A stretch of 64,000 nucleotides of DNA, taken from positions 310,001-374,000 of the forward strand of contig NZ_RHQM01000001.1 in NCBI RefSeq assembly GCF_003935375.1, in the 5' to 3' direction. Under the pieces are notes generated by a model. The model was not told the DNA's origin, made no database searches, and saw nothing but the letters and a program-made list of their open reading frames with translations. The DNA comes from Stutzerimonas xanthomarina (GTDB lineage: Bacteria > Pseudomonadota > Gammaproteobacteria > Pseudomonadales > Pseudomonadaceae). Below are positions 1 to 12,362 of the stretch, one piece after another (position 1 is the stretch's first letter; each line of letters opens with the position of its first letter). A program made the position numbers and the translations under genes.

Positions 1-50
1 GAGGCAGCCATTATGCCTAACCGGTCATGAAATGCACGGGACATCCAACG

Positions 51-1184
51 ATGATTCAAATAAATGACGAATTCCCGCAAATAGTCGGTTTGCGATATCT
101 GAACCATGCTGCCGTCGCTCCCTGGCCCAGGCGGGCCGCTCGGGCCGTGAGCGCCTTTGCCGAGCAGAATGCAACCCTGGGCGCGCGCGACTACCCCGAA
201 TGGCTCACAGTGGAACGCAGCCTGCGCCAACGCCTGACGCGACTGCTCAACGCGCCGAGCAGTGCCGATGTGGCGCTGGTCAAGAACACCTCCGAAGCGC
301 TCTCATTCGTCGCCTTCGGGCTGGACTGGAAAAGCGGTGATCAGATCGTGATCAGCGACGAGGAGTTTCCGTCCAATCGGGTGGTCTGGGAGGCATTGCG
401 GCCGCTCGGCGTGGAAGTCATTCAGGTCGGTCTCAAGGGTGTCGATCCCGAGGCTGACCTCCTTGCAGCGTGTGGTCCTCGGGTACGCCTGATGTCGATC
501 AGCGCCGTGCAATATGCGAGCGGCATGCGGTTGGATCTTCCGCGCCTGGGCGAAGGCTGCGAGCAACGCGGCGTGCTTCTGTGCATCGATGCAATCCAGC
601 AATTGGGCGCCCTGCCCTTCGATGTCCAGCAGAACCGTTGCGCCTTCGCCATGGCGGATGGTCACAAGTGGATGCTCGGCCCGGAAGGACTCGGTGTTTT
701 CTATTGTCGCAGCGACCTACGCGAGCAACTGAAACTGCACGAGTACGGCTGGCACATGCTGGAGCACGCCGGCGACTACGACCGTAGCGACTGGGAGCCC
801 GCACGCAGTGCCAGGCGGTTCGAGTGCGGCAGCCCGAACATGCTGGGAGCAATGGCACTCGAAGCCAGCCTGTCGCTGCTGGAGGAAGTGGGGATGGAGC
901 AAGTCGCCAGATCGCTGGACGAGCGAATCGAATGGCTGACTCACGGGATCAGCAAGCTGAAAGGAGTAGAAACCCTCTCGCCAGGCCAAGCGGAGAGACG
1001 CTCCGGCATCGTCACATTCCGCCTCGACGGCTGGCCCAATGCCGCTCTGTTCGAGCGACTCAAGACTGAACAGGTGGTGTGTGCACAACGCGGCGGCGGC
1101 ATTCGCTTCTCGCCACATTTCTACACGCCGGAGCACGTCATAGACGAAACGCTAGGCCTTTTGCATGACCTGGCTGCGCACTGA
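51..1184 (+). CDS. Class-V PLP aminotransferase, isopenicillin-N-epimerase/cysteine-desulfurase-like
   Basis: This is a fold-type I PLP enzyme of the aminotransferase class V family. The predicted Schiff-base lysine is K206 in the motif DGHKWMLGPEG, and the PLP-ring aspartate is D180 in CIDAIQQLGA. The C-terminal part (CAQRGGGIRFSPHFY) resembles isopenicillin-N epimerase and kynureninase-type proteins. It lacks the cysteine loop of SufS-type desulfurases, so a role in Fe-S assembly is unlikely. The substrate cannot be read from the sequence. The start at 51 is preferred because GGGA lies about 10 bases upstream; an in-frame ATG at 27 would add eight residues. The gene stands alone, with no obvious operon partner inside the window. 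Confidence 0.85.
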   Translation: MIQINDEFPQIVGLRYLNHAAVAPWPRRAARAVSAFAEQNATLGARDYPEWLTVERSLRQRLTRLLNAPSSADVALVKNTSEALSFVAFGLDWKSGDQIVISDEEFPSNRVVWEALRPLGVEVIQVGLKGVDPEADLLAACGPRVRLMSISAVQYASGMRLDLPRLGEGCEQRGVLLCIDAIQQLGALPFDVQQNRCAFAMADGHKWMLGPEGLGVFYCRSDLREQLKLHEYGWHMLEHAGDYDRSDWEPARSARRFECGSPNMLGAMALEASLSLLEEVGMEQVARSLDERIEWLTHGISKLKGVETLSPGQAERRSGIVTFRLDGWPNAALFERLKTEQVVCAQRGGGIRFSPHFYTPEHVIDETLGLLHDLAAH

Positions 1185-1271
1185 AGGCGATCAGCCAGCG
1201 AGACTTGTATTCCAAATGCGTTTAAAAATCAGGGAAATCCGCCGGCAAACCCGCGGAGCAGCGTTAATACT

Positions 1272-1384
1272 TGAGTAACTGGCCGGGCAATCCCCCCACT
1301 GCCCAGCCAGATGAGGTCGCTAGGATTGCGATTTCATACTCCTAATGGTCTTGGCCCGGCTTCTCAGGAAACCGGGTTTTTTTT
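1272..1384 (+). ncRNA. Candidate small RNA between an aminotransferase gene and aroP
   Basis: The 204-base gap between the two genes holds a strong hairpin at 1279-1310 (10 pairs, one mismatch, C-rich loop). A mostly unpaired A/U-rich stretch follows, then an intrinsic terminator with eight T residues at 1355-1384. The terminator lies about 170 bases after the aminotransferase stop, which is far for a simple gene terminator. A structured 5' end, open middle and terminator with a U tail is the usual shape of an Hfq-dependent small RNA. A TAATACT sequence at 1265-1271 could be a -10 element, but no good -35 was found. The family is not recognised. It could instead be the trailer of the upstream gene. 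Confidence 0.3.
1355..1384 (+). terminator. Rho-independent terminator
   Basis: CCCGG at 1355-1359 pairs with CCGGG at 1372-1376 and is followed directly by eight T residues. The T tract is on the plus strand, so it ends rightward transcription from the aminotransferase gene or the candidate small RNA, not aroP. Confidence 0.65.
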
Positions 1385-1388
1385 GCTC

Positions 1389-2786
1389 TCAGGTCTGGGG
1401 CTGCGCCAGCAAACGAGTCCGCAGCCGGTAGCACAACCAGAGAAACCCGACCCAGACCGGAATCGCGAACACCGACATGCGGATGCCGGGCAGCCACAGC
1501 ATGATGACCAGGATCCCGCTGACGAAGGCCAGGCACAGGTAATTGCTCAGCGGGAACCAGAACGCCTTGAAGCTCGGCTCAACGCCCTGGCGCTGCATGG
1601 CGCGACGAAATTTCAGGTGCGCAAGGCTGATCATCGCCCAGTTGATTACCAGCGCAGCCACCGCAAGGGACATCAGCAGTTCGAGCGCGCCCTGCGGAAA
1701 CAGGTAGTTCACCGCCACGCAGAGCAGGGTTACCAGGGCCGACACGCCCACCGCTAGCACCGGGACACCCCGGGCATTGATCTTCATCAGGCTGCGCGGC
1801 GCATCGCCCTGCTCTGCCAGGCCGTACAGCATACGGCTGTTGCAATACACGCCGCTGTTATAGACCGAAAGCGCAGCCGTCAGCACGACGAAGTTCAGCA
1901 GATGCGCCGCCGTATCGCTGCCGATCAGCGAAAATATCTGCACGAAGGGGCTGCCGCTGTAGGGGTCGCCCGCGGAGCCCAGCGTCTGCAACAGCGCGTC
2001 CCAGGGATACAGCGCCAGCAGCACCGTCAGCGCGCCTATGTAGAAGATCAGAATGCGATAGACGACCTGATTGATCGCCTTGGGAATCACGGTTTTTGGC
2101 TCCGCCGCTTCTGCCGCCGTGATGCCGACTAGCTCCAGTCCACCGAAGGAGAACATGATGATCGCCAGCGCCAGCAGCATGCCGCTGAAGCCGTTAGGGA
2201 AGAAGCCACCGTGCGTCCACAGGTTGCTGATGCTTGCCTGCTCGCCCCCCTGGCCACTGACCAGCAGGAAAAGCCCGAGCAGGATCATGCCGACGATGGC
2301 GGCGACCTTGACGATGGCAAACCAGAACTCGGCCTCACCGAAAGCCTTGACGTTGCTGAGATTGATCAGATTGATCAGCACGAAGAACGCAGCGGCTGTG
2401 GCCCAGGCGGGAATATCAGGCCACCAGAACTGTACGTACTTGCCGACCGCCGTCAGCTCGGCCATGCCCACCAGGACGTACAGCACCCAGTAGTTCCAGC
2501 CGGAAAGGAACCCCGCATAACCGCCGCCATATTTGTGTGCAAAATGGCTGAACGACCCTGCGACCGGCTCCTCGACGATCATCTCCCCCAGCTGGCGCAT
2601 GATCAGAAAAGCGATGAAGCCACCGATCGCATAACCCAGGATCATCGACGGGCCGGCACTTCTCAGAACTCCGGCCGAGCCCAGGAACAGTCCCGTTCCA
2701 ATCGCTCCGCCCAGGGCGATCAGCTGGATATGGCGATTCTTCAGACCGCGCTGGAGCGGTCCGGTGTGCAGCGTTTCAGCGGTCAT
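1389..2786 (-). CDS. aroP: Aromatic amino acid permease (AroP-type, APC/AAT family)
   Basis: This is an inner-membrane proton symporter of the amino acid transporter family, 465 residues, with about 12 hydrophobic segments. The N-terminal signature LKNRHIQLIALGGAIGTGLF and the blocks RQLGEMIVEEPVAGSFSHFA, SGWNYWVLYVLVGMAELTAVGKY and IIMFSFGGLELVGITAAEA closely match what is known of E. coli AroP/PheP. Uptake of phenylalanine, tyrosine or tryptophan is therefore the best guess; the exact specificity within the family is not certain. It is transcribed on its own towards the left edge. No clear intrinsic terminator follows it on its own strand. Confidence 0.88.
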   Translation of the reverse strand: MTAETLHTGPLQRGLKNRHIQLIALGGAIGTGLFLGSAGVLRSAGPSMILGYAIGGFIAFLIMRQLGEMIVEEPVAGSFSHFAHKYGGGYAGFLSGWNYWVLYVLVGMAELTAVGKYVQFWWPDIPAWATAAAFFVLINLINLSNVKAFGEAEFWFAIVKVAAIVGMILLGLFLLVSGQGGEQASISNLWTHGGFFPNGFSGMLLALAIIMFSFGGLELVGITAAEAAEPKTVIPKAINQVVYRILIFYIGALTVLLALYPWDALLQTLGSAGDPYSGSPFVQIFSLIGSDTAAHLLNFVVLTAALSVYNSGVYCNSRMLYGLAEQGDAPRSLMKINARGVPVLAVGVSALVTLLCVAVNYLFPQGALELLMSLAVAALVINWAMISLAHLKFRRAMQRQGVEPSFKAFWFPLSNYLCLAFVSGILVIMLWLPGIRMSVFAIPVWVGFLWLCYRLRTRLLAQPQT

Positions 2787-2894
2787 ACGCCACCTTGTGG
2801 ATCTTCAGGGCAAGAAAAGCGCCGCTCGTGACGGCGAGAAGGAAGGCAGCGCACCGGACGTGCTGGAAAGCATCAATCCTGCGCGGCGGCGACG

Positions 2895-3680
2895 TCAGCT
2901 GCGCACCCTGGCCAGCGGGAACAATGTCTTGAAGTTGGCAGTGGTTTGCTCAGCCAGCGCCTCGAATGGAACGCCACGCAACTCCGCAACAAACTCGGCG
3001 ACCTCCCGCACATACTGCGGCAGGTTGGCTTTGCCACGGTGGGGAACCGGCGCCAGATACGGCGAATCGGTTTCGACCAGCAAGCGATCAGCCGGCACTC
3101 TGCGGGCCACATCGCGCAGCGCATCGGCATTTCGGAACGTGACGATCCCCGACAGCGAGATATAGAAACCGAGATCAAGCGCAGCCTTGGCCATGTCCCA
3201 GTCCTCGGTAAAGCAATGCAATACACCCGCCTGCGGCAGCGCCGCTTCACGCAGCAGATCCAGCGTATCGGCGCGGGCAGCCCGGGTGTGCACGATGACC
3301 GGTTTGCCGGTCAGCCTGGCTGCTTCAAGATGCAGCCGGAAGGACTGCTGCTGCATCTGCGCAGCTTCGGGCTCGTAGTGGTAATCCAGACCGGTTTCAC
3401 CAATGGCAACCACATGCGGGTGCTGGAGCTCGCCAAGCAACCAGTCCAGCACCGGCTGGCTCGTCGGCTCGAGATCCAGAGGATGAACACCGATCGAGCA
3501 ATCCACGTCGGCATAGCGCTCGGACAGCGATCTGACCGCCGCTGCGTTGTCGGCGCTAACGCCGATGCAGAGGAAATGCCCGACACCGCGCGAGCGCGCA
3601 GCGTCCAACGCGGCATCCAGTGAACCGTCATGTGCGGTCAGGTCGAGTCGGTCAAGGTGACAGTGGGAATCTACCAGCAT
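2895..3680 (-). CDS. tatD: TatD/YcfH-family metal-dependent deoxyribonuclease
   Basis: This is a TIM-barrel amidohydrolase-fold hydrolase of the TatD family. It opens with the metal-binding motif VDSHCHLD and carries further metal ligands in GETGLDYHY and in VETDSPYLAP near the C terminus. Length is about 262 residues, usual for the family. The start MLVDSHCHLD at 3680 is preferred because the family begins there; an ATG at 3689 would add three residues. It is the last gene of the minus-strand pabC-mltG-tmk-holB-pilZ-tatD series, the same order as in other pseudomonads. Members are 3'-5' exonucleases linked to DNA repair; the physiological substrate is not settled. Confidence 0.9.
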   Translation of the reverse strand: MLVDSHCHLDRLDLTAHDGSLDAALDAARSRGVGHFLCIGVSADNAAAVRSLSERYADVDCSIGVHPLDLEPTSQPVLDWLLGELQHPHVVAIGETGLDYHYEPEAAQMQQQSFRLHLEAARLTGKPVIVHTRAARADTLDLLREAALPQAGVLHCFTEDWDMAKAALDLGFYISLSGIVTFRNADALRDVARRVPADRLLVETDSPYLAPVPHRGKANLPQYVREVAEFVAELRGVPFEALAEQTTANFKTLFPLARVRS

Positions 3681-3799
3681 GAAATGCACTACTTGCTATC
3701 GCGAAAAAGGGGCGATTGTAGAGCAAATGGCCGGTTGTCAGGAAAGGCCAACGAACACCCTGCCGTCTGGCGAGGGATGACGTTCAGTGACTCAGAGCG

Positions 3800-4156
3800 T
3801 TACATCGTGTGGGTCGGACGGTCGGATTTGAGCGCACCGGCCAGATAGGTTTCGATCTTGTTGCGTGCGGTACTGTCGCCTTCGTTGAACTGCACGCCAA
3901 TTCCCGCAGCGCGACTGCCCTGGGCACCCTTTGGGGTGATCCAGACGACCTTGCCGGCAACGGGAATCTTTTCCGGCTCGTCCATCAGGTTGAGCAGCAT
4001 GAACACTTCGTCGCCAAGCTTGTAGCTCTTGTTGGTCGGGATGAACAGACCTCCATGCTTGATGAAGGGCATGAACGCGGCATAGAGCACCGACTTGTCC
4101 TTGATGGTCAGGGACAGGATGCCATTACGCGGACCAAGATTTGCTGGCAGGCTCAT
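3800..4156 (-). CDS. pilZ: Type IV pilus assembly PilZ-domain protein
   Basis: The 118-residue protein is a nearly full-length match to what I recall of the Pseudomonas PilZ protein, including the segments NLGPRNGILSLTIKDK, FIPTNKSYKLGDEVF and KVVWITPKGAQGSRAAG. PilZ is the founding member of the PilZ domain family and is needed for type IV pilus biogenesis. This founding type lacks the RxxxR motif used by other PilZ domains to bind cyclic di-GMP, and no such motif is visible here either. It lies between holB and tatD on the same strand, as in P. aeruginosa. Confidence 0.95.
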   Translation of the reverse strand: MSLPANLGPRNGILSLTIKDKSVLYAAFMPFIKHGGLFIPTNKSYKLGDEVFMLLNLMDEPEKIPVAGKVVWITPKGAQGSRAAGIGVQFNEGDSTARNKIETYLAGALKSDRPTHTM

Positions 4157-4187
4157 GCGGTGTTCCTAACGAAAATTCCAGTCGATT

Positions 4188-6862
<2,675 letters not shown>

Positions 6863-6866
<4 letters not shown>

Positions 6867-7684
6867 GAATCACTCAACAGGTCGGCGACAACGGACTGCA
6901 GTTTACGGGTCAGCGGACCGACGGGCCAGACGCACTCGGCCAAAGCTGTCACGGGCCAGATGCCGTAAAGGCTGTTGCAGAGGAATACCTCATCGGCCTG
7001 CACAAGCTCGGCATAGCTGATGTCGTCGATCACGACCGGGAGCCCGTGCTGTGCTGCGCGCGCAATGATCTCCGCACGCATGACCCCAGCGACTCCGCAA
7101 CGAGTCAGCGGCGCGGTACGCAGTTTGCCGGCTTCCACGATGAACAGATTGCTGAAAACGCCCTCCACCACCCGGCCGGACATATCGCGCATCAACCCTT
7201 CCGCGTAGACCGGATCATGCCACTCGGCACGCGCCAACACCTGCTCCAGGCGATTCAGATGCTTGATGCCGGCGAGTCGCGGTTGCTCGGCAAGCCGGGT
7301 CTCGCACGGAAATAGCCTGATGCCGGTTTCAGCATGCTGTGGCGGATAAGCTGGAGAGGACGAGCCTAACAGCAGACGCTGCGGCTGACACGGCTGTGGC
7401 GTTGCATAACCACGCTGTCCGGCGCCACGCGTGACGATGAGCTTGGCGACGCCCTGCCCCAGTGCCCGGCAGAAGCGCATCAGCTCATTGCGCAGCAGAT
7501 TTGCATCAACGGGAATGGCGAGGCGCTCACAGCCATCTTGCAGCCGCTGCAGATGGCGTTCGACCAACCGCGCCTGGCCACCTGCGACGCGAATAGTCTC
7601 GAACAGCCCATCGCCGTAGGCCAGTCCTCGATCATGAATGGGCAGCCCATCACAGGGCTCCCCGTTCAGCCAGCTCAATGTCAC
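6863..7684 (-). CDS. pabC: 4-amino-4-deoxychorismate lyase
   Basis: This is a fold-type IV PLP enzyme that splits aminodeoxychorismate to p-aminobenzoate and pyruvate for folate synthesis. The 273-residue protein shows the family motifs [15 protein letters not shown] at the N terminus, [13 protein letters not shown] in the PLP lysine region (GIKHLN), and [20 protein letters not shown]. It overlaps fabF and mltG by 4 bases each. The fabF-pabC-yceG order is common to enterics and pseudomonads. Confidence 0.94.
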
Positions 7685-8925
7685 TCGGCGAACCGGCGGA
7701 ATACCAGCGAACCGTTGGTTCCGCCAAAACCGAACGAGTTGGACACCGCCACTTCGATCAGTCGGGGCTTGGCCTCGTGCGGAACGAAATCGAGGTCGCA
7801 GCCTTCATCCGGCTCATGCAGATTGATGGTCGGCGGCGCGACCTGATCACGAATAGCCAGAACACTGAAGATCGCTTCCACCGCACCGGCAGCACCCAGC
7901 AGGTGGCCGACCATGGATTTGGTCGAACTGACCGACAGCTCATAGGCGTGATCACCGAATACGCTGCGAATAGCAGCAGCCTCGGCCTTGTCACCTGCGG
8001 GAGTCGAGGTGCCGTGTGCATTGATGTAATGCACCTGATCGACATTCAACTGGGAGTCCTTCAGCGCATTGCGGATGCAGCGCGCAGCACCGGCGCCGTC
8101 GTCGGGCGGCGAGGTCATGTGGTACGCATCGGCGCTCATGCCGAAACCGATCAGTTCGGCGTAGATGTGCGCCCCCCGGGCCCTGGCATGCTCCAGCTCC
8201 TCCAGCACCAGCGCACCGGCACCATCGGAGAGGACGAAACCGTCGCGCCCCTTGTCCCAGGGCCGGCTCGCAGCCGCCGGGTCATCGTTGCGGGTGGACA
8301 GTGCGCGTGCTGCCGCAAAGCCTCCGATACCAAGCCCACTGGCAGCCATCTCGGAACCGCCGGCCACCATGACATCCGCCTCGCCATAGGCGATGTTGCG
8401 GGCGGCCATGCCAATGCAGTGGGTGCCCGTGGTACAGGCGGTAGCGATCGCATAGTTGGGGCCCTGCAATCCCAGATGGATCGACAGGAAACCAGAGACC
8501 ATATTGATGATGGAGCCCGGCACGAAGAAGGGAGATATACGCCGCGGACCTTGCTCGATAAGTGCCTTGCAGCTGTTTTCGATATTGGTCAGGCCGCCAA
8601 TACCGGACCCCATCGCGACGCCGATGCGCTCCCGATTGGCGTCAGTGACCTCCAGCCCGGAATCACGCACCGCCTGGAAACTCGCGGCAAGGCCGTACTG
8701 AATGAAGAGGTCGAGCTTGCGTGCCTCTTTTGCCGGCAAATACTGCTCGACATCGAAGCTTTTGATCGACCCGCCAAAACGAGTGGAATAGGCAGAAAGA
8801 TCCATGTGCTCGATCAGGCCGATACCACTGCGGCCGGCGAGAATTCCCTGCCAGCTGCTTGGCACATCGTTACCCAGTGGCGATAGCATGCCCATCCCGG
8901 TGACTACGACGCGTCTACGCGACAC
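7681..8925 (-). CDS. fabF: 3-oxoacyl-ACP synthase II (KAS II)
   Basis: A condensing enzyme that elongates acyl-ACP with malonyl-ACP in type II fatty acid synthesis. The catalytic Cys-His-His set is visible in [23 protein letters not shown] and [10 protein letters not shown]. The start is taken at a GTG at 8925 ([12 protein letters not shown]), preceded by AGGAG at 8 bases. This gives 414 residues, as expected; the longer upstream frame adds residues with no family match. The gene follows acpP after about 170 bases and overlaps pabC by 4 bases. Confidence 0.95.
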   Translation of the reverse strand: MSRRRVVVTGMGMLSPLGNDVPSSWQGILAGRSGIGLIEHMDLSAYSTRFGGSIKSFDVEQYLPAKEARKLDLFIQYGLAASFQAVRDSGLEVTDANRERIGVAMGSGIGGLTNIENSCKALIEQGPRRISPFFVPGSIINMVSGFLSIHLGLQGPNYAIATACTTGTHCIGMAARNIAYGEADVMVAGGSEMAASGLGIGGFAAARALSTRNDDPAAASRPWDKGRDGFVLSDGAGALVLEELEHARARGAHIYAELIGFGMSADAYHMTSPPDDGAGAARCIRNALKDSQLNVDQVHYINAHGTSTPAGDKAEAAAIRSVFGDHAYELSVSSTKSMVGHLLGAAGAVEAIFSVLAIRDQVAPPTINLHEPDEGCDLDFVPHEAKPRLIEVAVSNSFGFGGTNGSLVFRRFAE

Positions 8926-9098
8926 AGCGATTACTCCTATACCTAAACGTACTTGGCTCGGTTCCTGCCAAGACAGGAACCATCCTCGGTTGGGTGCAAT
9001 GGAGCCCCCGCGACCTGGATGAATCCCTCTCAAAGAAAAGCCGCACTACCTCGTTCAAAGGCAGTGCGGCTGTTCCTGTTTCTGAAGCAGATTACAAC

Positions 9099-9335
9099 TT
9101 ACTGCGCGTGCGCGTTGATGTAATCGATGGCTTCCTGAACGGTGGTGATCTTCTCAGCTTGCTCGTCCGGGATCTCGGTCTCGAATTCCTCTTCCAGAGC
9201 CATCACCAGCTCAACGGTGTCAAGAGAGTCGGCACCCAGGTCTTCGACGAAGGAAGCGCTGTTGGTTACTTCCTCTTCTTTAACGCCAAGTTGCTCGGCA
9301 ACGATTTTCTTGACGCGTTCTTCGATGGTGCTCAT
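9099..9335 (-). CDS. acpP: Acyl carrier protein
   Basis: A 78-residue acidic carrier protein. Serine 37 in the GADSLD motif is the site of 4'-phosphopantetheine attachment, and the helix II sequence [15 protein letters not shown] is typical. It shuttles acyl chains among FabB/F/G/Z/I and donates them to PlsX, LpxA and others. It lies between fabG and fabF and has its own promoter candidate at 9386-9413, as expected for a very abundant protein. Confidence 0.97.
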
Positions 9336-9385
9336 ACCTTGTTTTCACTCCTATGGAAAAATCAGGCAGCTGGTTTGCGCGGTAG

Positions 9386-9413
9386 TGTATAGAAAGCGTT
9401 TTCCGCATTTCAA
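9386..9413 (-). promoter_or_regulatory. Sigma70 promoter candidate for acpP
   Basis: On the minus strand, TTGAAA (9408-9413) is followed after 16 bases by TATACA (9386-9391). This places the transcript start about 45 bases upstream of the acpP start codon. The assignment rests on consensus match and position only. Confidence 0.5.
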
Positions 9414-9487
9414 GCTGGAAGCAGGCAAGCATGACGCCGCCTTCAACCTTCTGTCTATAAACCAGCTGCGGTTTTATAGCTAATTTA

Positions 9488-9510
9488 AAGACAGCCTCTA
9501 AGACTGTCCT
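9488..9510 (-). terminator. Hairpin between fabG and acpP, possible partial terminator
   Basis: GACAGCCT at 9490-9497 pairs with AGACTGTC at 9501-9508 (seven pairs, one mismatch, 3-base loop). On the minus strand it is followed by CTTTAAATTA. It lies 22 bases past the fabG stop, so it may end or attenuate readthrough from fabG into acpP. The T tract is short, so termination would be incomplete. Confidence 0.4.
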
Positions 9511-9529
9511 CCTGCGTCGGGCGTCACAC

Positions 9530-10273
9530 TCAGCTCATGTACATGCCGCCATTCACCGGAACGGTAGCACCGGTGACGTAGGCAGCGCCGTCCGAAGCGA
9601 GAAACGCAACGACCTTTGCAATTTCTTCGGCCTGACCGAGACGTCCCAGGGGAATTTGCCCCACGAGCGCATCACGCTGGGCTTCCGGCAACTCGCGAGT
9701 CATATCGGTATCGATGAAACCAGGCGCCACGGAATTCACCGTGATACCACGAGAACCGACCTCACGAGCCAATGCACGGCTGAAACCCTCCAGACCGGCC
9801 TTGGCTGCCGCGTAGTTTACCTGTCCGGCGTTGCCCATGGCACCAACCACCGAACCGATATTGATGATTCGACCCCAGCGAGCCTTGGTCATGCCGCGCA
9901 GCACGGCCTTGGAAAGGCGATACAGGCTATTCAGGTTGGTGTTGATGACGTCATGCCACTCATCATCCTTCATGCGCAGCATCAAGTTATCGCGGGTAAT
10001 ACCGGCATTGTTGACCAGAATTGCCGGCTGCCCGAGATGCTGCTGAATGTGCTCAAGAGTGCTGCTGACAGATTCATCGTTGCCAACATCGAGCACCAGC
10101 CCAGCGCCTTCGATACCGTTTTCCTTCAGTGTCTCGGCGATGCGCTCGGCGCCGGTTGGCGTGGTCGCAGTACCAATTACGATCGCGCCCTGGCGGCCCA
10201 ACTCAAGGGCAATGGCCTGGCCAATACCGCGGCTCGCGCCGGTTACCAACGCCACCTTACCTTGCAGATTCAT
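9530..10273 (-). CDS. fabG: 3-oxoacyl-ACP reductase
   Basis: An NADPH-dependent short-chain dehydrogenase that reduces 3-ketoacyl-ACP. The nucleotide motif TGASRGIGQAIA, the NNAG motif (LVNNAGITRDNL) and the catalytic YAAAKAG are all present. The start is set at MNLQGKVALVTG, with AAGGAG 7 bases upstream. This gives 247 residues; the longer open frame upstream overlaps fabD and is not real. It follows fabD by 14 bases. Confidence 0.95.
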   Translation of the reverse strand: MNLQGKVALVTGASRGIGQAIALELGRQGAIVIGTATTPTGAERIAETLKENGIEGAGLVLDVGNDESVSSTLEHIQQHLGQPAILVNNAGITRDNLMLRMKDDEWHDVINTNLNSLYRLSKAVLRGMTKARWGRIINIGSVVGAMGNAGQVNYAAAKAGLEGFSRALAREVGSRGITVNSVAPGFIDTDMTRELPEAQRDALVGQIPLGRLGQAEEIAKVVAFLASDGAAYVTGATVPVNGGMYMS

Positions 10274-10287
10274 AGCATTCTCCTTGT

Positions 10288-11226
10288 TCAAGCCAATGCG
10301 GCACGAGCGGCCGCGAAGGCCTCGGGGGTATCCAGATTGTAGGTGCTGACGCCCTTGACGCAGCGTTTGTTGAGGCCCGACAGAACCTTGCCGGGTCCGC
10401 ACTCGACCAGCGAGGTGACGCCACGGTCTCCCAGAGCAACCATGGACTCGACCCAGCGCACCGGACTGTAGAGCTGTGCCAGCAGATCACGCTTGAGCAC
10501 TTCCAGATCCGCGACGACTGCTGCGCTGACGTTCTGCACCAACGGAATCTGCGGCGCTTGCCATTCGATCGACTCCACCGAGGAAGCGAAGCGTTCGGCA
10601 GCCGGGCGCATCAGATCGCAGTGAGAGGGGACACTCACCGGCAAAGCCATCGCACGCTTGGCACCCTTGGCCTTGCACGCTTCGATCGCGCGCTCTACCG
10701 CCGCCGCACTGCCGGCAATCACCACCTGACCCGGAGCGTTGAAGTTGACCGCACTGACCACCTCACCTTGCGCGGCCTCGGCACAGGCGGCCAATACATC
10801 GGCATCTTCCAGCCCGAGAATGGCGGCCATGCCGCCCTGCCCGGCCGGCACTGCCTGCTGCATCAATTGACCGCGCAATTCAACCAGCTTGACGGCGTCA
10901 GCGAACGGCAGGCTGCCCGCCGCCACCAGAGCGGAGTACTCACCGAGGCTGTGTCCGGCAACGAATGCGGGCTGCGCGCCGCCTTCTGTCTGCCACAAAC
11001 GCCAGATTGCGATGGAAGCGGCAAGAATCGCCGGCTGGGTCTTGTCGGTCTGATTCAGCTGTTCTTCCGGACCGGTCTGGGTCAACGCCCAAAGGTCGTA
11101 CCCGAGCGCCGAAGATGCCTCGGCAAAAGTATCGACGACCACGCTTTGCTGGGCACCCAGCTCGGCCAGCATGCCAAGGGACTGAGACCCCTGACCGGGA
11201 AAGACGAAAGCAAGTGATGCGGACAT
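10288..11226 (-). CDS. fabD: Malonyl-CoA:ACP transacylase
   Basis: Transfers malonyl from CoA to ACP to supply the elongation steps. The nucleophile serine lies in AGHSLGEYSALVAAG near residue 92, the catalytic histidine in VSVPSHCDLM, and the N terminus FVFPGQGSQ is canonical. At 312 residues the length is normal. It sits between plsX (62-base gap) and fabG (14-base gap). Confidence 0.95.
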   Translation of the reverse strand: MSASLAFVFPGQGSQSLGMLAELGAQQSVVVDTFAEASSALGYDLWALTQTGPEEQLNQTDKTQPAILAASIAIWRLWQTEGGAQPAFVAGHSLGEYSALVAAGSLPFADAVKLVELRGQLMQQAVPAGQGGMAAILGLEDADVLAACAEAAQGEVVSAVNFNAPGQVVIAGSAAAVERAIEACKAKGAKRAMALPVSVPSHCDLMRPAAERFASSVESIEWQAPQIPLVQNVSAAVVADLEVLKRDLLAQLYSPVRWVESMVALGDRGVTSLVECGPGKVLSGLNKRCVKGVSTYNLDTPEAFAAARAALA

Positions 11227-11288
11227 GAAACGACTCTCTTGTGGTTCTGTTCGTCTGAAGAATACGCCAGGGACCGGCGTCGCGAATT

Positions 11289-12359
11289 TCAGTTGGATGG
11301 CTGGCCACCACCTGCGGTCACATCATCCACATCATCGTACGGATTAGGTGGCCGCAGAAAATGTCCCAGCCTGCTCCTCAGTTGCCCTGGGAGATCATGC
11401 TCGACATCCTGCGCCGCGCGCCGGATCGCTGCTTTGAAGCCGTCCGCACCAGCACTACCATGACTCTTGACGACAATTCCCTGCAGCCCGAGAAAGCTCG
11501 CACCGTTGTACTGAGCCGGATTCAGATCCGCCCGCAGACGGCGCAACAACGGCAATACGACAGCACCGACAATGCGCGCGCCAAGCGAACGCTTGAAAAG
11601 CGCCTCGACTCTGGCGACCAGCATCCCAGCCAAGCCCTCGCTGGATTTGAGCAATATGTTGCCGACAAAGCCATCGCATACGACCACGTCGGCTTCACCG
11701 CGATACAGCCCATCCCCCTCGATGAAGCCCTGATAGTTGAGATCAGTGGCCTGCTGCAACAGCAGCGCGGCTTGCTTGACCTGCTGATTGCCCTTGATCT
11801 CTTCGGTACCGACATTCAGCAGCGCGACCCTAGGCTGCTGTCGCCCCAGCGATTCGGCCGCCACAGCCCCCATGACAGCAAACTGGAAAAGCTGCTCGGG
11901 CGGGCAATCGACATTTGCGCCCAGGTCCAGCAGCAGGCATGGGTCAGCCTGCGTAGGGAGCGCTGTCACCATCGCCGGCCGATCGATACCTGGCAGCGTT
12001 CTCAGAACCTGGCGCGCCAATGCCATCAGCGCGCCGGTGTTACCGGCGCTTACACAAGCATTGGCTTTACCGTCGCGAACCTGCTCGAGGGCAATACGCA
12101 TGGAAGAGCGTGGCTTGCCACGCAATGCCTGAGCCGGGCGTTCAGCCATACCAATGATTTCAGGCGCATCGACGATTTTCAGGCGCGAACGATCGACCCC
12201 AGGATGCTGGGCGACAAGCTGTTCGAGAAGGGAAGATTGGCCGACAAGGACCAGATGCAGCGAGGGGCTTTCAGCCAGACAGGACAGACTGGCCGGAACA
12301 ATGCAGTGGGGACCGAAGTCCCCACCCATTGCATCGATCGCGATGACCGGAGCGGACAA
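11289..12359 (-). CDS. plsX: Phosphate acyltransferase PlsX
   Basis: Converts acyl-ACP to acyl-phosphate for the PlsY step of phospholipid synthesis. The protein starts with the family signature [14 protein letters not shown] and contains [12 protein letters not shown] and [21 protein letters not shown]. At 356 residues it has the usual length; the last ~20 residues are polar and variable. It begins 3 bases after the rpmF stop. Confidence 0.95.
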   Translation of the reverse strand: MSAPVIAIDAMGGDFGPHCIVPASLSCLAESPSLHLVLVGQSSLLEQLVAQHPGVDRSRLKIVDAPEIIGMAERPAQALRGKPRSSMRIALEQVRDGKANACVSAGNTGALMALARQVLRTLPGIDRPAMVTALPTQADPCLLLDLGANVDCPPEQLFQFAVMGAVAAESLGRQQPRVALLNVGTEEIKGNQQVKQAALLLQQATDLNYQGFIEGDGLYRGEADVVVCDGFVGNILLKSSEGLAGMLVARVEALFKRSLGARIVGAVVLPLLRRLRADLNPAQYNGASFLGLQGIVVKSHGSAGADGFKAAIRRAAQDVEHDLPGQLRSRLGHFLRPPNPYDDVDDVTAGGGQPSN

Positions 12360-12362
12360 GGA

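Noticed and set aside
303-665. 120-codon minus-strand frame within the aminotransferase gene
   Set aside because: It is antisense to a conserved enzyme core and has no family match.
1200-1263. TTGTAT followed by TTTAAAAAT as a promoter for the candidate small RNA
   Set aside because: The spacing is about 12 bases, too short for sigma70, so no promoter is claimed.
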